Positions 13,201 through 28,200 of a DNA stretch of 64,000 nt are shown piece by piece. Within the stretch, counting starts at the first letter, position 1. Each line of letters opens with the position of its first letter. The stretch spans positions 21,351,188-21,415,187 of the forward strand of contig JAKJHU010000037.1 of NCBI GenBank assembly GCA_022316685.1. The letters run 5' to 3'. The DNA comes from Progne subis subis. Taxonomy: Eukaryota; Chordata; Aves; Passeriformes; Hirundinidae. The notes below the pieces were generated by a model that saw only the letters and a program-made list of their open reading frames with translations, made no database searches and was not told the DNA's origin. The position numbers and the translations under genes are program-made.

Positions 13201-16200
13201 AATACGCATGCACACAGCGCTAATTCCTTTATTGGTTTGTCCTGGGTTTATGCTAACCCATTCCTCAAATAAGAATTAATATTTAGTTGATTTTAAATCT
13301 GTCCTCTCATGGGTTCGGATGTGCGCCAGTATTCACAAAAGAAAGCAGGGGCAGGTGTGAAGCATGAAACACCCTCATTTTTAGGCCGCCTTGTGCTCTG
13401 GAATCCTACCCAGATTTCAGCGTTCTGCTCTGATCACTTCTGACGTCAAAGTGGGGCATACTTGGCCAGCTGCCTTCAGCTCATTAGTGCTTCCAGGAAA
13501 TGGGGCTCCTAATAGTAGGCCAGTGCTGCTCTGGGCTTCTAAAGCTTGTTTACATCTTTGTTTTGCACTGTCTTGTGGCTTAACTTCTGAATTTCAGGGT
13601 CTGGCATGCTCCAATTTCCCATGAGATGTCTTGCACTCCCTTTGGAAACAGAAAACCCACGTGCTAATGTCAAGATGCTGTCCAATTCTGAAATTGGAAA
13701 AGACACTTTTATTAAACACAGACTTTACTGTGCTCGTTAATTCTTCTTACAGATGGTCTGTTCTTCCCAAAGTCACAAATATGTCATCTGAATTAAAGCT
13801 GTGGAGGTGACAATCCTACAGAAATTGAATAGCTACTGGAGTGGAACCTGCCAGCTGATATGGAGAATAATGCAGTAATGTCATGTTGTGTTGTTGGTTG
13901 TATGAAGAGCACGTCCTGTGCCTTCGCAGCCTTTGTATGGGATTGTGCAACTGAGATAGTGTGATTTGAGAAGATCATGTAGCTGCGAGAGTTAGCTTTT
14001 TCATGGAAAACTTTCTTCATTATTAACTTAAATGTTGTCCAGAAGTATAGCAGTCAGGACACTAATTTCTGAGCCGAGGATGGTGGGGTACGGACATTAC
14101 ATGATGCTGGGTGCAGTGAGAATTCCAGCTTTTCTTGCTGCTTGCATTTCAGGGCAGAACTAATTCAGTTAGGTATCAGTCATTCCATGGGTTTACTGAA
14201 CTCTGGGCGAGCACATTGTCGTGGCACTGATGTATGGTGCCTTTGTGCTTCGCTCGCCCCATCCCAGAACCTGCATGTTGGAAGGAATGGGAGCCTTTAC
14301 TGATGCTCTGGGAGGAGTTCTCTATGTATCTGCCTCATCTCCTGCTGCTTGGGAGTAAATTGGGATGATGCAGGAGCAAGTTCTGGGTAGCTGGGAAATC
14401 ACCATGAAAGATGTGCTTCTGTCCCTCTGTCTTCCACTTTTAGCTGGAAGTGAAGGAGTACTCGTTACCGCTGCTATAGGAACCAAAATATAAAACCCAG
14501 GATATTCTTGGCCTTCTGGGCTGCAAGTGCACATTGTTGGGTCATGCTGAGCTTCTCATCAACCAACACCCCAAGTCCTTCTCAGGACTGCTCTCAATCC
14601 ATTCTCCACCTAGCCTGTAGTTGTTGGGGTTGCCCTGACACGTGCAGGACCTTGCACTTGGCCGTGTTGAACCTCATGAATTTTGCACAGACTGTGCAAC
14701 TCTCAGGCGTCTCAAGGTCCCTCTGGATGGCACTCCTTCCCTCCAGCACGTGACCACACCACACAGCTCGGTGCCATTATTCATCTGTGTGATTTGTGCC
14801 ACGTTAACAATGAAGTTTTGAAGTTTTAATGCTGCCTAGTCAGTTCTTGAACAAAACAAAAGCAAGCGCTAGTGGGAAAAAATAAAGAACCCAGAAGATC
14901 TTCCAGCATAATCTGAAAGTTTTTAAACAGCGTGCAGTGTACATACCTACGTACATGCATCTCTTGTTTGGTGTCAGGAGAAAGCAGATATATGGGTACA
15001 CGTTCATATTTGGGGGTTTGGCAGGCTTTAAAATATGCCAATTCTAAATTGATTAGATATATATATTTCTAAAGGAATAATTTATTTTAGCTACTAGCAA
15101 TTTCATATGCATTTCAGGTGATTCCTCTTGCTCCTTTTTTGGAGTAACTCTTCCAGTGCCCTTTGACAGAGTTTTGGGCTTGAGAATTTAGGAGATGTTT
15201 GCTGGCTCTTCATAACTGCTTTATAACACTCTTCTAACAATGTATTTTCAGAGGTAGACTAAGATATATGTCCTTGAGGTAACAAGTGGTCAGATCCATA
15301 AAGGCTGCTCTGAGAACTTATCCAGAAAAATACTGGTATGAATTAAAATTATTTTTGATATTTTAATCAGACTCTGAACCTTGATGGGATGCTTCCTGTA
15401 CCTGTAAATGGATATTAACCTGTATCTCTATAAATGCAGAGCGTGGTCTTTATTTTGTTTGAAAAATAAACACTTATAAAACAACCCAAAACTTGAGAAG
15501 TCTAAAAATGCACTGGGTTTTGTGTTAATTGGCGGACAGGCCAGGAGCCGTAGCCCTTCCCATTCCAAAGGTGATCCTACTGGGGAGTCAGCGCAGGTCA
15601 AGGATAATGCAGCTTGGAAATGGAAGCATAAATAGGTCCCTCCAGCTAATCTGCTGTGCCACCCTCGCGCTGCCTTGTCCCTTCCTCCAGGGACAGAGCC
15701 GATTTGTGGCCAGGCTGACGGTGGTGCCGTGCGTGGGTGGGTTTGGTAACGTGCCACAGTCGGCTTCTAGAAACAGTAGGAGCAGCAAGGTTTCCCCAGG
15801 TGAATGCAGCTCCCTGGTGGGGAAATGAGGCTCTTTTCCTCCTTCAAGGAGCAGCACAGACCACCGCTGTAGGTTCTCTGGCAGCAGCACCACAGCTGCA
15901 TTTAGACCTAACGCCATCTGCCAGCCCTGAGCCGACTTTCGATCTGCTGCGGCCTCCGCTCTTCTCTAATGTAAACAGCCTACAGATGCAGAGTCAAAAT
16001 TGTGGTACAGGATTAAAATATTAGGGCATAATTGTTTGTGCCAGTCCTAATGTTCCCTGCGGGAAATAGCAGAAAAGGCTTCGTCTGATCGAAATTGAAA
16101 ATAGTGATCAGGTCGTCAGGATTTTAGCTTAGTGTCTTATGTAAGTATTGCTGTATGTCAGAGCAAATCTCCGTGGAGCTCTATCTAATGTATGGGTGTG

Positions 16201-19200
16201 GGGTGTCAAAAATACACGGGTATAAGACAGCTTAACCAAATTAATTATTTACATGTAAGCTAAAAATGTGAGCGATTCTTAGATCTGAAGCTGTTAGATT
16301 TTTTTTTTAGTTTGAAATATTCAGTGAGAGCAGGATGACTAAAGCAGAGCTGGAAAATACTGGAGGATCACATGAGGGCTAAAAATACTCACGCTATGAC
16401 AGGGAAAATAACCAGGGCAGAATGAACTGTTTGTGCATGAATGCATTATATATAATGTGCCATCGAAAAGCCAATTGCACAAGGGAAATGCTGATTTTCT
16501 GTAAGGAAATGGTATATCCTCCTGTGACAGATGTGCTGTAAATTAATTTTGAGGGATAAAAATAATCAGCGAGACCTGTCTTTATTTTAGCAGCTAGTGA
16601 TACAATTAGGATTCCTGGGAGACTAGAGAACTCCCCATGCTTTTTTTTTGTTTGTTTTCCACCAAGACCTGCTACCTTTTTCCCCAGTGGCAGGCAGTGG
16701 GTGTTGGCAATGGCAATCTCTGCTCGCAGTGGTGCAGTGCTCCAGGACAACGTGGCAGAGCTGGAGATGGAAAGAGCTGCAGGGTGACAAACTGAGAGTG
16801 TTTTCATCCCTAGTTCATGCAAGGCCAAGGAATTGTACTAACCCAGGGGAACAGCATGTGCAGTGACAGTGCCGGCCTGGGAGGTAAAGTGGCTCTGCTG
16901 TAATACATACACATCTCCCCTGCCAGCATGTGGAGAATTTAATTTTTAAACCCACTGAGCTCCAGAATTTAGACCAGGAGGCAACCTGCTTGCAGTGCAG
17001 GAGCCAGGGCCTTTTTTCAAGAGAGATAATTGTGTCTGGAAAGGCAGTAGTGGAAATGGCTATCTTAATTTTCAGTGTACCGTGGGTGTGGTTTGAGAGT
17101 CTGCGTTGCACAAGTGTTTGCACATTCTTTCGTTTTCCAACATGCATTTCTTTGCAGATTTTTTTTTTCAGATTTCCCTTTTGAGGCTGCTTTTTCCTTA
17201 TAGCTAAGCAGACAGTGAGATTTTAGAAAACACAGGTCTCTAAGAGCACTTGAAATTTTAAATTGTGTCCTTCTGTTAAGCCTGTGGAATGATTTCATCC
17301 ATTGAAGATAAACGTTTGCATAATTAAAGATGTTTCTAGAGCAAATAAAGGTTTCAGTTGAGAAGAAGTAGTAGTTGTTGATTATTTTAAATAATAAATA
17401 AATATTGGTTATTTTAAATCTAGAGTTAAGTCTTCATTAATGATGGGGGAAAGGCTTTGGTTAGTTCCCTTCTATCAAATCTTGCCTTAAAGACAAACCG
17501 AGGCAGTCATGCCATCAGTAAAACTTTTTCATTTGACAAGTGGCCTCCATTGGACTTTCTTACTTGGATAGCTCTCTTGAAATTGTGAAAGTTTCAAGTT
17601 CTCGTACACACTTCTCTTTGCCAGCTGTCTGGCAGAGAGGCTGAAGGCAGGCTGTACTGGACCAGCAGCAGTGAAGATTGGTTTGGGGAGCTGAGAGGAC
17701 AGAAGGGTCCTGCAGCCAGGGGAAGGTAATACCACAAAATAATTAGGACAGCTGCATCACAGTGGGTTGGTATTCAGAAAGTCAGATTTTGTCTGAGGTC
17801 ATTTAATTCCCATTGAGTATCATTTGTCATCACTTATTTTATTAAGTGAAATTGCCTATTTTCTTGTATCCTGGTGTAGCTACAATAATAAGAGTGTGTG
17901 AATATTAATTAATCTACTGTTCTTGCTCTCTTGGTTTAAGTGGGTGGAGAGTTTTTCTTTAGCTCGTGAAGAAATTACTGGGGCCTCTTGTTGGGTTTGG
18001 GTTTTCTCCTGTGGCATGAGTCAGGAATATTCTTTTTATGAAATCCTTTAATTTGACTAAAATAGACTGTGAGTGATTCCCAAATTCCACTGAAGCAGTG
18101 GTTGTGTGGGCTCAGCCAAGTCCTGTGCTTGCTCAGGGCTTCCATTGCTCTCCACAGTCTCTTCATGCACGTCCACGCTGTATTCATGCACGTGTTTTCT
18201 TGAAATTTTGCATAAATATTTAACAGCATACTAATTACTCATATAGCTTCAAGGAAGATTTCTCTAAATGTTAAGTAGATCTCTTGTCTACAAGACTGTG
18301 CCTGTGATGCAAAGAGAACTGGAATTTGCAGCCTAGCTTTTTTGTACCCAAACCTGCACAGTACCAACATCCACTGTTTTATGTTGCAGAAGTTTGCATC
18401 TGTTTGTAGAACTTAGGTATTTAGCAAAAAGAATAGTGAAGCTGAAACTGCGTGGGATACATTTAATTATGGTGGATTGACTAGTAATTGTTTCTGGAGT
18501 ACCACAGATGGAAACCTCTAGTGTATTTCAAAGCTGGCTCAACTTAATTCAGTACAAGAACAGAATAATTTGTCTTTCAATTGCAAATTTACTTTTCTCA
18601 TCTCTGCTAGTATTATGTGGGCAGGTACAAAAAGTTATCCAGGTGCTAACTGAAACGGCTGCAATACTGTTTACAAAGAAATTCTAATTGGAACTTTGCA
18701 TTGACCTAAAATCAGAGCATGCTGTCACAGAAGTTCTCACAGAACAGTGGAGGTGGGAAGACACGTCTGAGATCATCCAGTCAAACTGCGCTGCTGAAAG
18801 CAGGGTCACCTTGAGCTGGTTGCCCAGGACTTTATCCAGTCGCATTTTGAGTATCTCCAAGGCTGGAAACCCCTCAACCTCTCTGGACAGTTTGTTCCAA
18901 TATTTGATAACCCTCAGAGTGAAGATGATTTTTCTTATGTTTAAATGGAATTTCTTGTATTTTATTTTGAGCCCATTGCCTCCCATCTCTTGGGGACCAC
19001 TGAAAGGAGCCTGTTTCTTACCTTCTTTGCACCTTCTCTTGAGGTGTAGATAAGATCCCCTCTGAATCCCCCCTTCTCCAGGCTGAACAGATGTAGCTTT
19101 CTGGCTTGGCTTGTACATGAGGTGCTCCATTCCATTCGTCTTTGTGGCGCGTTGTTGGACTCTCTCCAGTTCGTCCATGTCTGTCAGTCCTGGGGAGCCC

Positions 19201-22200
19201 TGGACTGAACCAAGCGTTCCTCATGTGCCTCACCAGTGCTGACTAGAGGGGGAGGATCCCCTCCCTCAGCCTGCTGATGGTGCTCTTCCCAGTGCAGCCC
19301 AGGAGGATGCTGGCCTTCCTTGCTGGAAGGGTGCTTTGCTTGGCTCATGGCCAACTCAGTGTCCACCAGGACACCCAAATCCTTTTCTGCCACAGCGCTT
19401 TCCAGTCTTTTGGCTGTCAGCATGTTTTGGGCCATGGGGATGTTCCTTGCCAGGGAAGGGTCCTGCCTTTCTTTTTGAACATCAGCAGTAAGCTTGAAGA
19501 GGAATTGATAATGGCAAACAGTTATATTGCTGACTACAATGCAATTCTCTCACTGATCAGGGAAAATAGATGATTATTGGATACTTTTTATCTAAAGTAC
19601 CTGTATAAAACTTCATGCTTTCTCAGAATGTGTAAATGGGTTATATATAAATATTTTCATGGAAGACATGATGTTGGCAAGAATTTAAACTGTTTGGGTT
19701 ATGTAGTCCCTCTGAGCAGTGCATTAGGAGTTATTCCATCATTGCACTAATTGACTGTGAAATCATTGCTCAACACCAAGTCATTAAGTCTATCAGGATC
19801 TTTTGTCTCTGTTTAGATATCTGGTTGTTTCAAGTACTTTGCATTATTCTACCGATCAGCATCCTTTAATTATTTTATGAAATTAGGCTTCTGCTAGAAT
19901 GGAAGCTTACTTATGAGCTGATTATAAAACTGATGCCTTAGAATAAATGTGCACTAAAGCTATTTTTTTTTCCTGCAGGAAATTTTAAATTAGAAATCCT
20001 TAAGCATTCTCTGTTGCAATTAAGTTCTATCCAGCTGTTGCTGATACCTCTTAGTAACCAGTTAGCTGGTTTTTATCTGTGTTACTGACATTGGAATATT
20101 GTGGTCATTTAAGAGCAGATCCTGAGAAGTGGAGCAAAAGTTGATTTCTTTTGATTTCTCTGGAGTTTTTAAAGCTTCGTGGCACTTTGCTGTAGAAATT
20201 CAAGAGGCTTTGTTGTTTTTCAGAGGAGAGCAGAATATAATGCCAAGTACCAGTGCTGCAGGCACTGGCAATGAGGCTTGCTCAGCACACTCTGGGTGGG
20301 CACCTCAGCTGCAAATTAGAGAGAATACCTGGGGATCAAATGTTTGTGCCTGCTCTTCCCTTGGCTCTCTCTGTCCTAGCTTTAAAGCATTTACTTTTCG
20401 GTTGATACCCTGAACCTGCGTCTTGTAGTTGTATAATACAATAAGAAGTAAATGTTGATGCTTTGATCATTAAATAACTTGAGACCCCACTAGAATGCTA
20501 GAGCCAAAGTGATTTTATTTCATGTGTGTGTTCTTATTGCATATTTTGACACTAGTTTACTTCTGTTTATCTGCTAATCCAAATGAAATTTTTTTCGTAG
20601 ATTTGAGAATATTTTAGCAATCCTGCTCTAAAGCAGCTGATTTTTAGTTAGTCAAAATATGGGCTGAACCTAGAAAGCATTGAAGGCAGAATGCCAAATT
20701 TTAGGCAATTTCAATAAAGAAAAATAGCAGCAAAAGACCTTGGCATTTTTAGTGTTTTTCAACAAATGATTTCTTCTTTGCTGATCTAAGTATGATGTGA
20801 AAAAAGTTTCATGTTAGATATATACACAACACTCAATTTTCCCAACTTTAGCAAGCCTGTGTACTATATCTGAAATCTGCTAGAGAAGAGTTTGTGTATG
20901 CAATAGACTTGGAAGCTATTGAAGTCACCAGTTTCTAAAAGAAACAAAACCAAACCAAAAAACACCAAACAAAAGGAAAAAAAACCCTCCAGAAACCCCA
21001 CCAGCATACTCGTTTTTCCTTATCTGTCTTATGTTGAGGAGCATAGAAAAGGAGGATGGCTGTCTGACACAGGAATGTTTACACATGCTAACTGAATTAT
21101 CAAGTTGTTTATTTGTGTTCTGTTTGCTTTAGGTGACCCAGTTAATACAGAGTTATCCATAGGGGTGGGAGGAGATGCTTGCTACAGAGGGAGGCCTGTG
21201 ACTAAATCAGGAAAGCTTAAGCTTGATTAAATAACCCATTGCTGCTCTCCTTTCCCATCACTTTCCAGCTCCTCCAATGAACCACTGTCACAGTTCTAGG
21301 TCAGTGAGACTCTGTGAGCTCCACAGTCTGGGCATATGAACAGCCCCATAGGCTGTCTCTTCCTCTCCCTGCCTCCTTGCAGTTTCTTCCATGTCATGGC
21401 TTTTTTTTTTTTTTTTTTTTTTTTTTAATGTGTTGGTTTTACAAAGAATTGCATTATTAAAGCATTGTCTGACACTGGGGATAAATTGTGGAAATGACAG
21501 AACAATTTGTAGTGTGCCATAAATCAATCTTGTGGGAGGAGCAGCTGGTGAGGTGTGGGGTAGAAGGTGGCTGCTGAGAAAGCTGGGGCAAAATCCCTCT
21601 GGAAATGGTGAACAGCAAGCTCAGAGCTCAGCTGGGAGCTGGGTGCCTGCTGGATTAGGGCTGTCTCCTGAGTGGCTCAGGCTTCAGAGCCAACAGCATT
21701 TGATGGTGGAGGATGGCATGGAACCTGTCAGCACGTCTGGAGAACTGTGTTTTGCTCTTTGTGGGAAGCAGTGATGAGCATGAGTGGTGCCGAGCAGGAC
21801 CTCTGGTCCACATGCCTGCTTAATAAATCAAATCAAATAGGCCAGAAAGAGGCTGGGTTTCTGTTTTGTCTTAACCAAACCAATTTCTGTATCAGATGTC
21901 TGTCCAGTGCATCTCAAATTTTTTCCTTGTTGGAGGGAATAGGGAAAAGGCCAAGCAGAGCACAGTGCTTGTGGGAGCTGAGGCAGGGGACGAGCTGCGA
22001 GCCAGGCACTCCTGTATGGGCTTGAGTGACTGTATCTAACAGCCAGCGCCAAGACATGAAAGATGGAGAGGCAGAGCAAGGCGTGAGGAGCTGGCTGGGA
22101 GGTTCCTCTGAAGGCACTGCAAACCCTGCCACACAACTGTTGGTCTGCTTGGGCATTTATGTGCCAAGTCATTGTGGAAAAAGAGTGTCTGGATGCACTC

Positions 22201-25200
22201 TTCATTGCCATTTTTGCTGGTGAAGACGTTGCTCCATATTCTGACAGGTTTGCAGCGTGAGTAATTAAAAGAAATAGGAAAACCTAAGGAGATCAAAACA
22301 CATCTTCTGGTCACTATGGCCAACTCACTATGATGAGTTCACCAATGGGTTTAATTCTGCTCTGACTGAGTTTCAATGCCGTTGTCTCAGGGGTGGTTTA
22401 CATTTGAAAACAAAAAAGCAGAGAGGCAGTTTAGCTGAGTTTATTTCAACTCTGTCTTTCTCCAGGGAAATTGAGGATAGCTATGTGTGTTAAGTAATGG
22501 GCTGGGGGAACGCTCTTTTAACGGTTTGATTTTTTAAACTGAAAGCTGCTCAGATCTAAGGGAACTTTTTATTCCTGGTTTGATGTTGTTTATTTTGGTT
22601 TTAGAGTTGCCTCACTCTCAGTAGCAAACTCACATTGGTAGGGAATGTGGTTTTTCCTTTCCCAAGGCATAACAGCAGTGGAATTTCCTCTACTGTCACC
22701 TTGAAGTGAGAGAGGGGATGGATGGCTGTAAAATCAATACTTGTGTTTCAGTACCAGGTTAATAGGAATGCATTTATTACAGAGATCAATATTGTTTATT
22801 GTTTACTTACTTATTGTGTTTTTCAGGTGCTGCTAAATCCAGTCCAGCTTCTAAACCAGGATCAACACCTTCTCGCCCATCTTCAGCAAAAAAAGCTGCA
22901 CCAAGCAGCTCGGCATCCAAATCAGATAAAGATTTGGAAACTCAAGTCATACAGCTTAGTGAACAGGTAAATTTGCTTTAGGGACAAAAGTAAATGTATT
23001 CGTTGTCACAGGCAGACATGAAATCTAATATTGTCTTCTGATGAATGATGCTCTCCAGAATTACAAAGAGGAAAAAGTGGAAATAGTTCAGCTGGAAAGG
23101 GAAAAAAAAAAGGGAGAGAATTTATTGTAAAAAATAATGTCTGGCAGAGATGACTGATTTTTGCCAGTATTTTTATATTACGATCTTAGGAGTGATAGTT
23201 AGGTCTTGCTGAAGCATGATAATTTTATTAGATGTTGAAATACATCTTTTATTTCACCTGGATAGGAAAAATCCGAGTAGTGTCTTTGCTCTTGTGTATT
23301 ACAAATTTGAAATAAATCACTTAATGTGGCAGTGTGGAGGAAACAATCCTGTTTGTCATCCCAAGGTGTTAAGAGATTTTCAGTTAAAGTGAGACTAGAG
23401 CATTGTGTTCTGCTTTCTGGAAGGAAGGTGTCAAAGAAGCTAACACACCATTTTCATTTAGAAATGTGATCTACCTTTCTGAGAATACTTAGGTATGTTA
23501 TAAATAATGTTCTGTGATATAAGTTTAAAGGTTCAGAATTTCTGTAATGTTAGGCATGTAAGGGGCTTCATTTTTCTTTATGCTCTCGAGCTTTACACCA
23601 TTCTCTCATTTCTGAGCTGCAAAAGTGTCTGCACTGGACAAGAATAAATACCTGCATCTGGATTAAGACTGTGCTGTCAGAATGGTGTAAATGCCACTAC
23701 TATATATGAGGCCTGATCCCTGTATTTGTCCTTGGTGTGGGAAAATGGAAAGGAAAAAACTCATATTTTAGAGCTCCTGGCAACTGCATTCAGGAACCAG
23801 TCACTATTCTGGATCAAGTATGGTTTTCCACAGTTAAGGGCATTTCATTTTCAGACTTCCATTGACCTAAACAGCAAAGATTTCAGTTTGCTGGGGCACT
23901 GTTTGCAGGTTTTTGATGAATTGTGCACTGAAAGGTGGTGGATGGATAGCCATATCCCAGACATGGCATTCTGCAGATTCAGGGTATCATTCCAAGCAGC
24001 GGAGCACAGTGGGGTCCACTAACTTTCCAAACGGGCTCTAGATTGTTGCTGTAACAGAAAAGTTTTTAAATGTTGCACAAGGAATGGACATGTATATTTT
24101 TCATGGAATCTTTTTTGTTTAATCAATGTTGAGCGGAGTTCAAACGTCGGCTTAATGCAACTTAAACTGTGACATTTGTACTCAGAAGTTAGAATGTGTT
24201 TGCTTCAGGAAGAAGAGTTGGTTGGCATCTGAGCAACATAAAAATAATTGATCTTTACTGAAATGGACAGTCACTGTCACATCCACTGCTAACATATTCC
24301 TAGCACGTTCCCTGTGTGAAAACCTTAAGCTTTATATACAAATAACCCTGAAGGAAAACTGATGATTTCCCTCACCACCAAAAAGAAGAAGAAATTCTGA
24401 GGATTTGAAAAACTGATTCTTTAATAGCTAGTTTTTAAGAGACATCATCTAGCTAGAATGGTCTAGAAGGCCTTTTTTTCTTAATGCTGACAGCACTTGG
24501 TATCTCATTTCCCACTAATGGATACTTGTAAACCATGGCCATATTACACGAGCCAAAAAAGCTATGCTGCAAGCAGCTCTGAGCCAGGTTTTCCTGACCC
24601 CCAGTGTGAACATGCTGCAAGAGCCAAGTTGTCTGTTTTTTACTGCTCTGCAGCAGTTGTGGAGATGAGGGCAGCAGCCACTGTTACTATATTTCTGTGT
24701 TGATTTTAAGTAAGAAGTGCTGAACTGTGTCTTGGGTTCCAGGGTCCTATGTGGCTCTAATAGTCTTTTCATCCCTTTCATGGATAGCAGCTGAGGGAGA
24801 TGGAAACATCTGAACTTCCACGCAATTTGTAGCAGAAAAGTTTAATTAGTGGGGATGTCTGTATACTATGTTTTACCATAGTGTAGTTTAATAAAACATT
24901 TGCAATAATTGTAAGCCGTCCCTAACATTTGCCAGTTAATGCCTCCCTACAATCTTAAAGTTTCTCTTAAAATCTTAAAATCATCCTCGAACTGTGGCAG
25001 TAAATTAAACTCCAAAGTTAAATTCCAAGGAGCGTCACTCTGCACTGGAACTTGATTACCCATAGCACTAAAATAACAAAGTGGTCCCTTTTGTGTCTTT
25101 GGTTTGTGCCAGCTCTCTCCCAAAGAGTGCCTGAGTGCACTGAGGTGACCACACAAACCAGGGCCTATTGCATACAGAGAAGGGACTTTTACATGTGGAG

Positions 25201-28200
25201 AATGGTCCCAGGAACTATTAGCTGTGTGCTGATATACATGTAGCTTCTGAAAAGAGCATCATTGTGGCTTTTTGCCTAGAGTTGGGCCTGATCTGCAGCC
25301 TGGCTCTGCAGCCCTGTGAGCATCCGTGCTACCAGTGAGTGCCATCAGAGAAAAGACCGGTCAGCTGACGTGAGCTGTTCCTCAAGCGTCAGCCTTTCGG
25401 CATGCTAGAGGAAGGAAAAAGTAGGATGCAGGTGTGCAGATTATCTGAATAAATATGGACTCACATGGCACAGGCAGGCAGTTGGAACTGAGGGAAAGCA
25501 TACCTGGTTTGGTTATAACAATGTTTATGATATACAGAAGTTAATTAACTCCATGCATATGTACATGGTTTAATGATTTTGTTTCTTTAAACAGCATGAA
25601 TGTGAGAGAATGAAAACAGGAGAATGTCTTCATAGTAAATAGGTCAGAAGGGGAGATAGTCTCAGCTATTAGCTGCCAGGTTTTCTGCTGAAGTTCATTG
25701 TTTTCCCAAGCTCTAGCAAGCACAGAACAAGAGATCTGGAAGCAGTTACATTTTTATTCTGGCTGGATTCAGGCGTTGCTCTCAAGCAATATGCTGTGGC
25801 AGTTCCTGAAGGCACATCCTAAGTATGAGGTCTTCATCTACAGATCAGAATGCTGTAAACTCTTGTTTCATTCTGCTGTTCCTACTTTTATTAAAAAAAA
25901 ATAGTTAATTTTAAGGTGACTGGCCATTATATCCATAATAGATTCAAACTGTCAAGGGAAGACTTGAGTGTCACACTCAGGCAGCTGGTCAGAAATGAAT
26001 TAGGGCATAAATGAAATGCCCTGAGATCCTGCTCTGGTAACAGGTCAGTTCTGCTGCTTGACACCTTTGAGAGTGCAATCAAAGGTCAGAAAAAGGCATT
26101 CCTAGCTCAGCAGTCATGGAAAAACAAACTGAAAGGATTTAGTAGGCTATCAAAGCCTTGTTTGAACTCTGCTGGTATTTTTACTAGTGAAGGAAATAAA
26201 TTAACTTGCAGTAGAACTGGCAGCACAGAAGTTTCTGTTAAATCCTATCAGTTCACTGAAATGCAGTCTGATATGATTTCATTTATTTAGCATGTTCTAT
26301 TTAGAAAACCATTTGTATAATTGCAGGCTTTAAAATGTGAATGCTAATTTGGCTGTGATTGGGATCAGTGTGTTTACTGTAGACAGCTTTATCTGTGATT
26401 ATTTCTGTTGGTTCTTACTCTGCTGTCCTCCAAATTTCTGAGACACTTAGATGTTGTCCTGATTGTGTATACCCCATTACACAGAAGTTATATATATGTT
26501 ATGCTCCCACAAAACTGTTCTTTTTAAAAAAGGTATGTATAAAAATATATTGCAACATCCGTCATGATTTATACAAAGCCTAATCATTAACAGCTACACT
26601 GCCCATTAATTATTTGCAGCAGTCCTAGTGGTGAAATTGAGGCTGACAGCGTAGCTGGAAGACTCTTGTGAACAAGGTTGGAAGGAGAAAGGTACTTGGC
26701 ATTTGAGAGAATTTATTGGTAAAAACAGCACATCAGTCAGAGCAGGTGGGCTGTGGTGCACCCAGTCATGGCAGCAGAGTGCTAAAACACAGGTTTGTAA
26801 AATGTGGTAAGTGAGGAAGCAGAACAGAGAGGTGGAAAACCAGCACAGCTGTACCACATTGGTAACTAGAGGAACGTATTAATTTCCTAACTAGACTACT
26901 TGCCTCCTCTGCTATGTAGTTCAATGTATTTTTAGGCAGGGAGATATTGTAGGTTTCCCAACAACTGCACGTTTATCCAGGCAAAATAATGTAGGTACTG
27001 AGATGAAAGTTTTATTAGTTACCACTGCATGACATTTCTGGCAGCCCTGTTAGGAGACCATGGCTTAGGTAGCTCTGATTTCTGAACTGCTGCTTTGAGC
27101 TTCAGTATAAAAGAGTGCTGAGAAAACTGACCTTTAAGGATCAAGGTTAGGATGTGTCCAGGGGGAGTAGTGGGATAGCCTGATTTACTGTTCTCTGTGG
27201 GGTAAGGTTCAGTCTAGCACTGTGGAAAGAAAACTGGACTTCATTCTAAGCTATAAAATCGAATATGTATTTAAAGTCGTTTAGCATACAAAATTTGAGA
27301 CTGTGTTCTTTTGTCTGTAGTGCTCCTCAAAACTGATGCATCCTGTCTTGGTTTATATGCAGGTACATTCATTAAAACTTGCACTTGAAGGTGTGGAGAA
27401 GGAAAGGGATTTCTACTTTGGCAAATTAAGGGAGATTGAGCTTCTCTGCCAAGAACATGGGGGAGAGAATAATGACCTTGTCAATCGGCTAATGGAAGTC
27501 CTTTATGCTTCAGATGAACACGTAAGTTGGAGCTTAATGGTTTCTTATTTCAAAAAAAAAGCTTAATTGTGTAAAATTTTATTGGTATAGTATTGGGTCA
27601 TATCCTGTATTTAGGCCAGCAGAACTGTAGCAGCTAGGATTCCTGTGAATCCTAGCTCCTCCCCAAAAGAGGTGGTTTGCATTTGCAATTGCAAACAACG
27701 ACTTTTTAGCTTGGGGAGAGGATTCAGGAGGTTTGTTGCTTTTCCCTGCTTCATTGTAGGTTTTGTATTCTGGGTTTGCTGAGCTTTATCTAAAAGGGGA
27801 GGGTCTGTGTCACAATTTTAAATTGATTTCATATGGTTCTGAGCTTTTTTTTTTTTTGTTTTTTCATCTTCCCCCTATGTGCATGAAGTCTTTTACTCCT
27901 ACTCTTTAATGTGTTGAAAATCACAAAAAATTCTGGCAGAGGTGCTGTTCACTGTCTACAGCTGTGAACCTTCTCTGGCCCATGTGGCTGTGTTGGAATA
28001 TGTATGGTGCAGGTTGCCAAATACATAATTATATCTACAAAGATAATGCTCTTTAGCATTTTTTATCCTGTTGCTATAGGCAAAATTCTTCCTTGTGCAA
28101 ACCAAATAATCCTCTATTAGCAAAATTTCAGAAGTGTATTGTCTGCAAGATTAAGCAAGAATCTCATTGCATCTTAGACTTAATGTTGTAGACACTGAAC

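Larger units (their letters stand above)
12019..22826 (+). other. MAPRE2: Large MAPRE2 intron with LTR and CR1 insertions
   Basis: A 10.8-kb intron. It contains a solo LTR (12578-13068), two CR1 fragments in antisense orientation (14497-14790, 18730-19490), an A/C-rich stretch (about 20938-21003) and a 26-T run (21401-21426). The block at about 16190-16620 carries several AT-rich palindromes. No extra coding exon is supported. Confidence 0.85.

Noticed and set aside
18684..19178. 164-codon - strand open frame with reverse-transcriptase-like end
   Set aside because: It is the decayed C-terminus of a CR1 element, not a host gene.
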